A DNA stretch of 64,000 nt from Psilocybe azurescens (Eukaryota; Basidiomycota; Agaricomycetes; Agaricales; Agrocybaceae). Below the pieces are notes generated by a model. The model did not search any database. It worked only from the letters and a program-made list of their open reading frames with translations, and was not told where the DNA came from. The DNA lies in assembly GCA_023853785.1 (NCBI GenBank), contig JAJIRX010000028.1, positions 158,392 through 222,391 on the forward strand, read 5' to 3'. A program made the translations under genes and the position numbers. Of the stretch, positions 24,981 to 35,776 are shown one piece after another (positions within the stretch are counted from its first letter, which is position 1; each line of letters opens with the position of its first letter).

Positions 24981-26705
24981 CTATTGATACTGGGGTGGCT
25001 GCGTTATCACGCTAGATATACTGACTCTCCGCTGCTGAGTTGAGGACCCAGTCACTGGCGATTGTAATGTGGATCCAACGGACGCGGTATCAAAAGAACC
25101 AAATCTTTGTTCATCATGATGTGGAAAGGTGGTTTTCGGGAACGGCCTAGCTGTCCACATGGATCCCGTGCGCCGCACAGCCTGAGAGCGAATATCTTGA
25201 GGCTGAGGCTGAATATATTGAGGCTGAATATCTTGAGGCTGAATATCTCGAGGCTGAGGCTTATAGGAATTTATCGTCCGACGATAGTGCCACACGACGA
25301 ATATTGAAAAAAGGCTAGTCAAAACCGCGATTGTTGTGGAAAGTGCTAGGCCTGCAATCACACCTGGTGTCAGTTGTCTAGAAAAAGGACAGAAGCTATG
25401 AGCATGGCGGTCTTTTCTGTCTAGAGAGCCACAAACCTTGAGTTGGCGGGGCATGATACTATGGTGTGTCCTGTGTTAGATGTCTGTATCCCACCACTAG
25501 ATAAAGTGGGAGATCCTGCGGAGAGATAACTATGGAAGAGAGTCAAAACAAATTAGTTCAGTCATTCAAGTAAACGAAGTAAAATGCAGATGCTCACGCT
25601 CCTCCCAATGACGGCGATGTATAGACAGTAGCAAAGTCTATAGCAAACTCTCCTGAATGTGGAGAACTGGCAAGCTGTATGACCAGAGAGTGCTGCCCAG
25701 CCCCAATATTTGCTTCCAAAGAACAAGAGTTGCTGCGGATGGTAAAATTGCTTATTTGCTGAGAACAGAGACGAAGTTCCGATTGTCAATTTGAGCAAAG
25801 TATCCGGAGGTAGAGTTGGGACCGACAGGTCCGTATATTGCAATTGCATCTCCTAAGACAAAGACGGCCATGAACATCTCATATGATAAAGCATATAAAC
25901 GGCAAATTACCCTTTCAATTTATAAGAATCAAACATCAGTTACTCTAGAATTGAAACCGTCTCAGAGAGATTGCTGACCTGAAAGAGAACTCAACCTTGG
26001 AACCAGGCTGCGTCGTTGCACTAATAATGTTCATGAGTAAGTCAGTCATTAAATATAATATACCATAACGACATACTGGCCTGAGCCACCAACAAACGTT
26101 CCAACGTTACCTGGCGTATTCCAGGAGGAAGCGGGAGTGTAGGTGAACGCTGGATGTGTATTCTGGTATGTGTTGACGATTATATCCTCATCATCAACAC
26201 CAATATTTGACTTGACCATGATCTACGAGATACTATCGTCATATTTTGTAACCAGGAAGCACTTCAATGCGAAGCTCACATAGTCAACATCGAAGAATGT
26301 AGTACCATCATTGAATACGGTAAGGTTATGTTGCCCCAAGTCGAAATCAGAGCTGAACATGACCTGATTGAATAGATCAGGGGTAGCCTTTCCGTCGAAT
26401 TGAATGGGAGAGCTGTCGTCGATGGTTGCGCTGTAGGCTCCATGATTTCCACGCTTTGCGCCATATACTGCCACGGAGCTACCATGAAATGCGAAAGACA
26501 TCGAAGATCCCATGGCCTGAGTAACCGTGAAGCTGCTCTCTGTGTATCTAGAACCGCAGATATACTGTAGATATGAATATAAAAATGTCTGTTTAAAGGC
26601 TCACCGTTCAGCAGATGAATCATCTGAGGAATGACCAGCTCTCCAGCCTTCTGAATAGAGAATCATTGGGGACGTATCTTCAAATATTGTAGTGAACGAT
26701 GGCAT
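24981..26705 (-). CDS. Single-pass membrane protein with two beta modules (copy 2, in unit A)
   Basis: A paralogue of the gene at 17.2 kb. It starts with MPSFTTIFEDTSP. Module 1 includes MSFAFHGSSVAVYGAKRGNH and FDVDYV. Module 2 is introduced by a Thr/Pro-rich link and reads AIAIYGPVGPNSTSGY. The transmembrane helix lies in VIAGLALSTTIAVLTSLFSI, followed by VWHYRRTINSYKP and a tail ending VITQPPQYQ. Compared with copy 3, module 2 carries two extra bases (about 25779-25782 and 25710-25720) that shift the frame over ~20 codons. Either this copy is decaying or the assembly is wrong there. Its tail also has an expanded Pro-Gln-Asp-Ile repeat. Function is unknown. Confidence 0.75.
25195..25262 (-). 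repeat. In-frame tail repeat (Q-D/Y-I-Q-P type) in membrane-protein copy 2
   Basis: A short unit (plus strand TTGAGGCTGAATATC, with variants) repeats about four to five times within the coding sequence. It encodes alternating QPQDI, QPQYI and QPRDI steps. The paralogue at 28.5 kb has only one equivalent unit (KPQTQDTRSQ), so the array expanded or contracted after the duplication. Confidence 0.85.
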
Positions 26706-27419
26706 CCTCTCGGGGAATCTTTCGGAACTTGATCTGAGGTGTGTTGGAAGAAAGAAAAGGAAGAGGTATAGTATCACTTCAGGGCTTTAAATCACTGATG
26801 ATTGTGATAAAAATCGAAGCCATTAAATCAAAATACGAACATCATTGGTTAAATTTACTATGATTGCGATGCGGACTCGAGTGCCTCGTCGGTACATTGG
26901 TGTCATTAGACAGCCTTCAGTATTCCTCATTGGGTCCAAGCAGAGAGATTTATAGCTCAGGGGATCTTGAGCGGTCGCTACGTGATTCTAATTCGACAAG
27001 CATGCATTTACTATTGTGGACGTCCTGTGAGTCGCTCTCTGTAAGAAATGATAGATCTATTTTTATGACACAGGATGCGGGCGGGCGACATCATAGCCGA
27101 GTCTGCAGCTCTCCACACATCAGGTTGTGTCGTTGCTGCCTTCTTGAAGAAGATTCTCAGATCAACACGAGTCTAAAAAAATGCTCAGAATCCAATGGTG
27201 ACGAATATTTGGTGTAGTTAAGGGGAGTGGAACAGGGGACCTCGGTTGAGTGATAATTCTCAGTGATCGCTATTCATCTCATTCTCGTATTTATACTGCC
27301 AGAATTTGTTGGCAGCTTGTCAGGTGCATTGGAAAGAGATATAGTACTCATGTACCTCTGGTATTATAAGTTTCTGATTTTCATGGATCGATCCCGAACA
27401 AATACCCATTACAATTGTT

Positions 27420-27552
27420 GTCGATGGTTGCATGGAATGCACCATGATTTCCGCACTTTGCGGCAGATACTGCCACGAAGGTAGCATAGAATGGAAACGA
27501 CATCGAGGATCACACGATCCGAGTAACGGTGAAACTGCGCCTTGCGTAGCTA
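27420..27552 (-). pseudogene. Relic of a further membrane-protein copy (unit A)
   Basis: On the minus strand this aligns with the middle of module 1 of the intact genes. Decayed translation pieces such as RRSFTVTR, SSMSFPFYATFVAV and KCGNHGAFHATID match SSFTVTQ, SSMSFAFHGSSVAV and KRGNHGAYSATID. There is an in-frame stop and no start, splice sites or flanking exons. It lies ~0.7 kb upstream of intact copy 2 and recurs at the equivalent place in unit B. Confidence 0.75.
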
Positions 27553-28543
27553 GAAGCAAGGAACAATGATACTAATGGAGGCCTTGCGACGTCGTATCTA
27601 CAATCACGCATCATATTGTTGTTGTTTCTTTGTTGAAATTTTTGTGCAAGTTTAACAGGAGTCAAGTAATTCTGTTAAGTCTTACATTATCAAAGGGAAG
27701 ATGGAGATCCAGTTGAATCGGATGGAGTCACCTTTGCTCTCTTTGGGGCCAGTGGTTTATCGTGAAAGAAATAACGATGAGGGGTCTATATAAACGGCAT
27801 ATTTTGTTGTATATGTTTTAAGCCGTATTATAGAACATTGTATCCTTCCGCGAGTTGTAAATGGGTTGCGACCCAAATTGAGATAACCTTATGCCTATCA
27901 GTGAATATGTATGAATAATTTGGTATCAGTACTCATTCAAATCTTACACGTTGGGATGTTCAATATTCAGGCGTCCTCTGAAGGGTAAAATTACGGCCCT
28001 AAAACATTTCAAATACAGTTTAGTTTTGAACTTTGAAAAATACTTTAAATATTGGGAAGATTTGAATACCCCCTAAGAGTTCAAATATGAGCCAGCCTGC
28101 ACAGGCTCTTTGTACGAAACATGATAGTTTAAATGGAAAGTTCCTATTTAGGACCACAAGTATTTCTAATCCCGGACATTCTTCATCGGAAGCTTTTACT
28201 ATTTTAAATGCAAAGCTCCTTTATTGCATGACTTGTAGTTTAAATTGACCCAGTAGAATCGTACTCACTTATGAATTAGTAACTACCACCAGGTAAGAAA
28301 TTGAACTGATATGCTGGTTGAATCCTGATGCGGTCACCCTAGCACAGTCTGCGAGCTACCAGATCAAATTGCATAATGTACGCTACTGGTCCGTAAGTAA
28401 AGTGTTCCGTGTTCTTCACACCGTCTATATTAATACAATATCAGCATGTACGAGCAAGGAGTATTAAAGAAGCCCTCAAAAAAGCACGACTACCGTAAAG
28501 GCCGACAATGTATACGAAATACCCACGCATGATTGCAGCCATG

Positions 28544-30208
28544 CTATTGATACTCGGGTGGCTGCGTTATCACGCTAGATATACTGACTCTCCGCTGCTG
28601 AGCTGGAGGCCTAGTCACTGGCGATTGTAATGTGGATCCAACGGACGCGGTATCAAAAGAGCCAAATCTCTGTTCATCGTGATGTGGAAAGGTGGTTTTT
28701 GGGAACGGCCTGACTGTTCGCATAGATTCTGTGCTCCGCACAGCCTGAGAACGAGTATCTTGAGTCTGAGGCTTATAGGAGTTTATCGTCCGACGATAGT
28801 GCCGCACGACGAATATTGAAAAAAGGCTAGTCAAAACCGCGATTGTTGTAGAAAGTGCTAGGCCTGCAATCACAACTGGTGTCAGTTGTCTACAAAAAGA
28901 ACAGAAGCTATGAGCATAGCAGTATTTTTCTTCCTAGAGAGCCACAAACTTTGCGTTGTGGTGGCATGATACTATGGTGTGTCCTGTGTTAGATGTTGGT
29001 ATCTTACCATTAGACAAAGTGGGAGATCCTGCAGAGAGATAACTATGGAGGAGAGTCAAAACAAACTCTTTCAGTCATTCAAATAAAATCCAGATGCTCA
29101 CGCTCCTCCCAATGACGGAGACGTATAGACGGTAGCAAAGTCTATAGCGAACTCTCCTGAATGTGGAGAACTGGCAAGCTGTATGACCAGCGAGTGTTGT
29201 CCAGCCCCAATATTAGCTGCAAAGAATAAGAGTTGCTGCGGATGGTAAAACTCCTTATTTGCTGAGAACAGAGACGAAGTTCCATTGTCGATTTGAACAA
29301 AGTATCCGGAGGTAGAGTTGGGACCGACAGGTCCATATATTGCAATTGCATCTCCTAAGACGAAGACAACCATGAACATCTCATAGAGCAAATCACATAA
29401 CCGCAACTTACCCTTTCAAATTTTGAGAATCAAAAATCAGTTACTCAAGAATTAAACGCTCTCAGAGAGACTGCTGACTTGAAACGAAAACTCAACCTTG
29501 GAACCAGGCTGCGTCGTTGCACTAAAATATTTTTCGTAAGTCAGGCGTTACATGTACTATATCATAACGACGTACTGGCCTGAGCCACCAACAAACATTC
29601 CAACGTTACTCGGCGTAGTCCAGGAGGAAGCGGGCGTGTAGGTGAATGCTGGATGTGTATTTTGGTACGTGTTAACTATTATATCCTCGTCATCTACACC
29701 GATATTTGACTTGACCATGATCTACGAGACAGTATCATCATGTTTTGCAACCAGGTAGCACTCCATGTACGAAACTCACATAGTCAACGTCGAAGAACGT
29801 GGTATCGTCGTTGAATACAGTAAGGTTATGTTGTCCCAAGTCGAAATCAGAGCTGAAAAGGACCTGGTTGAATAGATCAGGGGTGGCCTTTCCGTCGAAT
29901 TGAATGGGAGAGCCGTCGTCGATGGTTGCACTGTAGGCTCCATGATTCCAACGTTTTGCGCCATATATTGCCACGGAGCTACCATAAAATGCGAAAGACA
30001 TCGAGGATCCCATGGTCTGAGTAACCGTGAAACTACTCTCTGTATATCTAGAAGCATGGATATGACGTAAATATGAATATAGAAACGTCTGTTTTGAAGC
30101 TCACTTTTCAGCGGATGGATCACCCGAAGAATGACCAGCATTCCAGCCGACTCCTGAATAGAGAATCATTGGGGACGTATCTTCAAATATTGTAGTGAAC
30201 GATGGCAT
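28544..30208 (-). CDS. Single-pass membrane protein with two beta modules (copy 3, in unit B)
   Basis: The best-preserved member of the three. Start by analogy with copies 1 and 2 at the ATG at 30208. Module 1 shows MSFAFYGSSVAIYGAKRWNH, then FDVDYV. Module 2 shows GDAIAIYGPVGPNSTSGY, FYHPQQLLFFAANIGAGQHS and GEFAIDFATVYTSPSLGG in one open frame. The transmembrane helix is VIAGLALSTTIAVLTSLFSI, then VRHYRRTINSYKP and a short tail ending SVITQPPEYQ. Modules 1 and 2 share their strand pattern and the closing FxhDY/FAIDF motif. No classical signal peptide is seen, so topology probably relies on the single helix. Introns of ~50-60 nt are conserved with copy 2. Role unknown; surface or lumenal carbohydrate binding is a guess from the fold pattern. 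Confidence 0.8.
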
Positions 30209-31086
30209 TCTTCCTGAAGGTTATTGAGGATGATCAGAAATGTGTCGGAAGAATGAGGTGAAACAGGTGCGACATTGATTCGTTGACTTTAAGAGACTGA
30301 CAATTATGATAAGTATCGAGGCCATTAAATCAAGATACGAACATCATTGGTTAAATTTACTATGATGGTGATGATGTGGCCTCAAGTGCCTCGTCGTGAT
30401 ATTGGTGTCACTGAACTACTAGAGTGAATTTCCGCCGCTGGAGGCTCACGCCTTGCTTACCAAAAACAATATTACAAGGTGCGGAAATATCTTATGGGTC
30501 ATATGTATGTAAAGATGTTAAAACGTTGCGATGTCAGGGATATGGAATCCTGACCCCTCCTAAAACCCAAGTAGGCAAAGAAACCTTTGAGGTTCCTCTT
30601 TGCGTCAGAAAAAGTGACGCTTGAAATTCAGGTCACCTTCGGTCGGCACAAGAATCTCATATGACAAACATAGATATTTCATTATGGACGCACTGTGAGT
30701 CCCTCTGCATAAAGGAATGATAAATCTATTTATAGATACAGGACACAAATAGACGCGGGCGATAGCCGAGTCTGCAGCTCTACACACATCAGGTTGTGTC
30801 GTTGCTGCGTTCTTGAAGAAGATTCTCAGATCAACACGAGTCTAAAAAAATTGCTCAGAATCCAATGGTGACGAATATTTGGTGTGGTTAAGGGGGAGTG
30901 GAACAGGGGACCTCGGTTGAATGATAATTCTCAGTGATCGCTATTCATCTCATTCTCGTATTTGTACTGCCAGAATTTCTTGGCAGCTTGTCGGGTGCAT
31001 TGGAAAGAGATATAGTACTCATGTACCTCTGGTATTATAAGTTTCTGATTTTCATAGATCGATCCCGAACAAATACCCATTACAAT

Positions 31087-31223
31087 TGCCGTCGATGGTT
31101 GCATGGAATGCACCATGATTTCCGCACTTTGCGGCAGATACTGCCACGAAGGTAGCATAGAATGGAAACGACATCGAGGATCACACGATCCGAGTAACGG
31201 TGAAACTGCGCCTTGTGTAGCTA
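31087..31223 (-). pseudogene. Relic of a further membrane-protein copy (unit B)
   Basis: The partner of the relic in unit A, almost identical to it. It aligns with module 1 of the intact genes on the minus strand but has a stop and lacks all other exons. Its presence in both units shows that the decay began before the 3.3-kb duplication. Confidence 0.75.
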
Positions 31224-31662
31224 GAAGCAAGGAACAATGATACTAACGGAGGCCTTGCGACGTCGTATCTACAATCACGCATCATATTGTTGTTGTTTTC
31301 TTGTTGAAATTTTTTCGAGCTCAACAGAAGTCAAGTAATTCTGTTAAGTCTTACATTATCAAAGGGTAGATGGTGATCGAGTTGAATCGGATGGAGCCAC
31401 CTCTGCTCTCTTTGGGGCCAGCGCTCGTGCTGTGATTATGGCCGATTATGGAAGAGCGGTTTATCGTAAAGAAATAACTAAGAGGGGTCTATATAAACGG
31501 CATATTTTGTCGTATATGTTTTAAGCCGTATTATAGAACATTGTATCCTTCCTGTGAGTTGTAAATGGGTTGTAAATGGGTTGGAACCCAAATTGAGACA
31601 ACCTTATACCTATCTGCGAATATGTATGAATAATTTGGTACCAGTGTTCATTCATATCTTAA

Positions 31663-32415
31663 GTATAATTCATATGAACACACTAACAATAACATTTCTG
31701 ATTCAAGATTTAAACGGGTGATCGAAGTCTGAAAAATGAATGCCGCAGCGACTGCTTCCTGAACGTTTGAACTGCTACCGCCGACATCTAGAACTTTTGA
31801 TATGCATGTCCAGTCTAATTTACGGTCTTTTCTTCCTCTTTTTGTATACTCACAGAGATGAATGACCCCAGGATCTCCCATAACAATCTAATCATGAAGT
31901 TCTTTGAGAGGAAACAATTGAAAGTACGTTTGAGCGATGTTCGTTCCTTAATGCTCGCGCCGTAATCATTTCTCAAACTGTAGGATCTCTTTAAGCAAAA
32001 TGGATTCCATAAAGCTGGTTGTGTGTGTTGCCAGAATATACTGCGTATATATGTATGCCACAGGGAGTAAGCATTTGCCTCGACTCCGAGTCTTAATGAT
32101 GGCTCACGGCCGGCAGCACTAATCATAGCTTGATGAGAACAATGCACGGGCCGTGTACCCTCAAAAGCCAAGCCAAAACAGTTCGGAATGTTCAACAATG
32201 ACTGTCTATTGTGAATGTCGAAGCGACAAAAAGAATGACATTTGGAACGATAGAAAAGCTCAAGGAACATCTCAGGAAATTGCGCACAGACCTTGTTTTG
32301 TTTGTGTGAACAAAGTCAAAAACGTGGACCCTTGGGCCAAAAGCAAACCCTAAAAGAAAACCCAACCACATGCTAACCTCTTTTCGGAACCTCATTATCA
32401 AAGCTTGCCTCCAGG
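31663..32415. other. Intergenic region after unit B
   Basis: Should hold the promoter of the plus-strand gene at 32416. A minus-strand ORF at 31815-32270 has no recognisable domain and looks fortuitous. Nothing else is seen. Confidence 0.5.
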
Positions 32416-35400
32416 ATGAGCGTCGTGTCCTCGGTCCTTTCCAGAGTCTCCACCCCGTCTACAGGTTGGAGAATTAATGTTCGACTTTCTTCTCTCATGG
32501 ACAGCATATTCGCCATCGGGTTCGGCCTGGGGCTGCGGTTTGTGGTCGATACAGTGAGCAACCATGATTTCAAACTTACAGGAACGTTGGTGGGACTGTG
32601 GGAGGGTGTTATCACCCTCCACTTCCTCAAGAAGATGCCCAAGTCCTCCGACCCATACATTGCGTTCGGTGTTCGGCTTTTCATCGATTTCATATACACC
32701 GAAAGCATCGCGAGGATGGTTCTGGTGTTGATTTGGACGGCACTCGGAATGGTGCTTGCAGATATCACCCCGGCCATCTGGGAAGACGTCGGTCTCAAAC
32801 GAGTTTGGAAGAGCTTCCGCCGCGACCTCTATACCATTACACGCATGATACCCACCGTCGCATTCTTCCCCCGACCCGCACTGTCCGATTTTCACCTTCT
32901 CGAGAACCTTCCGTCATTGTTGACGAAGCCACCGAAGTTTTGTCGCCCTCCGTCATCACCGAACAAATACCCATTACCAACAACGATCCATTCTCATCCA
33001 CAGCACCTAGAGTGGTCTACAAACGCCGCGTGCCGGGTTACTTCCCTGCGGACTACTCCGATACCGAGACAGACTCCTCTTTACGAGCTGAGGGGTTCGC
33101 GCCGCAAGGGAGAACAAGCCGCCGGCTATCTGTATACCCCCAAATACCCGATTACGATGACGACACCGTCAGCGACCTCTCAGGCAGCCAGAACGACCTC
33201 GACGAAGCAAACCTCTCTTCGGACGGCACAGAAACTGGCGAGCTTCCATCAGCCCTCCCAGATGCATCCGAAATCCCAGAAATCGAGGACGAACCGTTGC
33301 TGGTGGACGTTACAGCGGTGCCTGTGAAACCCGAAGATGGCGAGCTGACTCCAACACAACAAAGGCAACCTTACATGCCACCCACTCCTTCCGACTCCGC
33401 CGCACGATGGGGCATCAACCGCGACATCGAAGAGCCTTTGCCTGTGCGGCCTCCGTCCGAGTTGCTGCCCCAGATACCTGATTTCCTTGGAGGAGCCGGT
33501 CTCCGAAGATTGGGAAAAGATTCAACACGCGGATTACTCGGAAGAGAAGCCACCCACACCGCCTGCGAAGGACAAACCTGTTGGATTCAAGATTCCGGAC
33601 GTTCCCTCTGTTCCACCCCCTGTCCCGCCAGTTGTTCAGCAACAGCCTCAATCGACAACGCCTCCGGATGATGATATGAATGGTTGGGATACCCTGGAAT
33701 CTCAATTTCTCACTCGCGACACGAATAACAGCGGCAATGCGCCCGAAGACGCCAATGCTAATGCTACTAACGAAGACACGAAACGACAATCCCTACCACC
33801 TCCTTATATTGATTACGAATCCCATGACGACATATACGACGACCCTCCTCGCAATCCTGCCATTGATGTTCCTACTGGGAATCTCATCGACGACGACACA
33901 GGCGTTCCTCCCGCGGAACAGGATGTCTTTAACGATAACAAACTTTCTTTACTGCCTCCTGTACCCTCCGTCGACCCTTCGCTGAACCCATGGGGAGATG
34001 ACATTGCACAGCAGCCTACCCACTCCGGCGGTGATGACTTTGAGGAGCAACTCAGACGCGATCAGGAAGCCCTGCAACTCAAAGCAAAGCAAGAGGCAGA
34101 AGAAGCTGACAGGAAAGCAGCAGAGGACGCGCAGAAGAGAGCCAAAAAGAGGCCGAAGAGGAGAGGAATAGGAAGAAAGCGCAGGAGAAAGCTGAGAGGG
34201 AGAAGAAGGAAGCTGATGATGAGATTATTCGTCGGAGGAAACGTGAAGAAGAGGAGGCGGCGGAGAAGGCGAGGAAGGCGGAGGAACAGAAAGAAGAGGC
34301 GGAGAAGAAGAAGGCGGAAAAGCTGGCACAGAAGAAGAAAAGACGCTGAGGAGGCGCAGGCACGTAGAGAAGCGGCCGAGGCCAAGAAAACAGAGTACAA
34401 ACGTTTGAAGAAAGAGGAGGAAATGAGATTGGAGGAAGCGAAGAAAGCGGAGGAGGCCGAAAAAGGAAGCGGAACAAATTGAGGTCGAGAGGCTGAAGGA
34501 GGAGGTGAAGAAAGCGGAGGAAGCGAAAAAGGAAGAGGAACGGATTGAGGCCGAAAGGCTGAAGGCAGAGCAGGTGGAGGCGGCGAAGAAAGAAGCGGAG
34601 AGGATTGAGATGGAGAGACTGCAGGCAGCGGAGGAGGCGACGAAGGAGGCAGAAAGGGTTAAAGAAAAACAACTTCAGAAAGAGTTAGAGGCCGCGGCGA
34701 AGCTCAAGGAGAAGCTGCAGGCAGAAGCCGACGAACAGGCCAAGACTGATGCCCTTAAACTCGAATCAAACGCTCAGCAAAAGCAAGAGCAAGAGCAAAC
34801 CACAGATCAGGCTGTGGACGCAACCAAGCAAGAGCAGAAAACTGCTCCAGCACCAGAAGAAACGACAGAAGATATCAAAACTCCTGTTGGGCAGGTGCGC
34901 CCACTTGAAGGGGATCCTGCCGAACATCCTCTTTCGCCAACAGAACCCAACCGCCCTGCACCCTCCGAGGTAGCTGATACGGTGTCTGAGGCAAGTGAAG
35001 CTCCTTCAAAAGCCGTCGATCGCGTCGATCGCATGCTGTCTCTGCGGGCCCAGATGGTCGAAATGGAGGCCAATCTCGAAAATCTCAGGAACAACGGTTC
35101 TGATCCATCCAGTCCAGAGGTTAAGCAGGTGGAGAAGATTTTGCGAAAGATGAATAGACAGGCCAAGAGACGATACGCCACTGGTACGATTTGTATTTTT
35201 TTATTTAAATAACATTTCATTTACTTGTGATTCTGTCTAGGAATTTCTTGTTCTTAAATGCTAGATGACGAAAACGACCGAGATGGTATATCCTTGGGCA
35301 CTCAAAACGACATCAGGTCTGAGGAAAAATGATCGCAGAGAAAATCGAACAGCTCCTGACACCAACGTCAAAATCGTTATATCTCGCAATAATCGTCGGA

Positions 35401-35693
35401 AAGAAGGCGAACGATCAAAGGAAGCAGAAGGGAGTGATTGCCAGATTATTGGACGAGTAAGGCCCATCCCTATTCTTCAATTGGGTGTTCCTGACAGTTT
35501 ATGGTTTAGGTACAATCTCAAAGAGTACAGTTTCGAAGCTCGGACTGGCAAGAAGGGGTATGTAATCGACGTTTCAGAAGAACAGTTTGCGGACTGGTTA
35601 ACGGGTTATCGCATACTCGCTACTCAGGATAAAAAAACCTACTTCATCATCGATATGGGATTAAATCGATTTCATTTGTCAACGTCATCGTAA
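32416..35693 (+). CDS. Membrane-anchored, coiled-coil-rich protein of unknown function
   Basis: Four regions are visible. (1) Residues ~1-130: two or three hydrophobic segments (MDSIFAIGFGLGLRFVVDTV, IARMVLVLIWTALGMVLADI). (2) A long acidic, Pro/Ser-rich, probably disordered region (VIVDEATEVL, YFPADYSDTETDSS, EKPPTPPAKDKP). (3) An extended Glu/Lys/Ala coiled coil of ~250 residues (RRDQEALQLKAKQEAEEADR, EEERIEAERLKAEQVEA). (4) After an intron, a C-terminal alpha/beta stretch (SKSLYLAIIVGKKANDQR, GVIARLLDE, then KEYSFEARTGKKGYVIDV), which looks like a small Smr-type fold, though the match is weak. Single-base frame breaks are needed at about 32868-32872, 33487-33488, 34149, 34338-34341 and 34460-34464. 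I know similar Agaricomycete proteins only as hypothetical; an organelle-tethering role is only a guess. Confidence 0.7.
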
Positions 35694-35776
35694 CAGTTGC
35701 TTTTTTTTTCGCTAAATCTTGTATATACTTGGTAATGTGTTGTATTATCTATTGTTGTTGGCTCTGTACGGACAGG

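Larger units (their letters stand above)
24695..27948. repeat. Duplicated unit A (~3.25 kb)
   Basis: The whole stretch aligns with 28248-31662 in direct orientation, with scattered substitutions and small indels. Matching landmarks: the left-edge phrase CTTATGAATTAGTAA; the coding regions of the two membrane-protein paralogues; the phrase GGAACAGGGGACCTCGGTTG in the upstream flank; and the right-edge phrase AATATGTATGAATAATTTGG. It contains one complete minus-strand membrane-protein gene and, upstream of it, a relic of another copy. Confidence 0.85.
28248..31662. repeat. Duplicated unit B (~3.4 kb)
   Basis: The direct-orientation partner of unit A, separated from it by ~300 bp of unmatched sequence. 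Relative to A it has a different ~230-bp segment at about 30410-30640 and a ~35-bp insertion near 31420-31465. It contains the complete copy-3 membrane-protein gene and the second relic. Divergence looks like several percent, so the duplication is not recent. Confidence 0.85.

Noticed and set aside
34079..34672. Minus-strand 197-residue Leu/Phe/Ser-rich ORF
   Set aside because: It is the antisense reading of the Glu/Lys coiled coil of the plus-strand gene.
33371..35220. Possibility that the 32.4-35.7 kb stretch is several genes
   Set aside because: Each frame change coincides with a one-base shift that keeps composition continuous, and no stop-plus-promoter pattern separates the parts.
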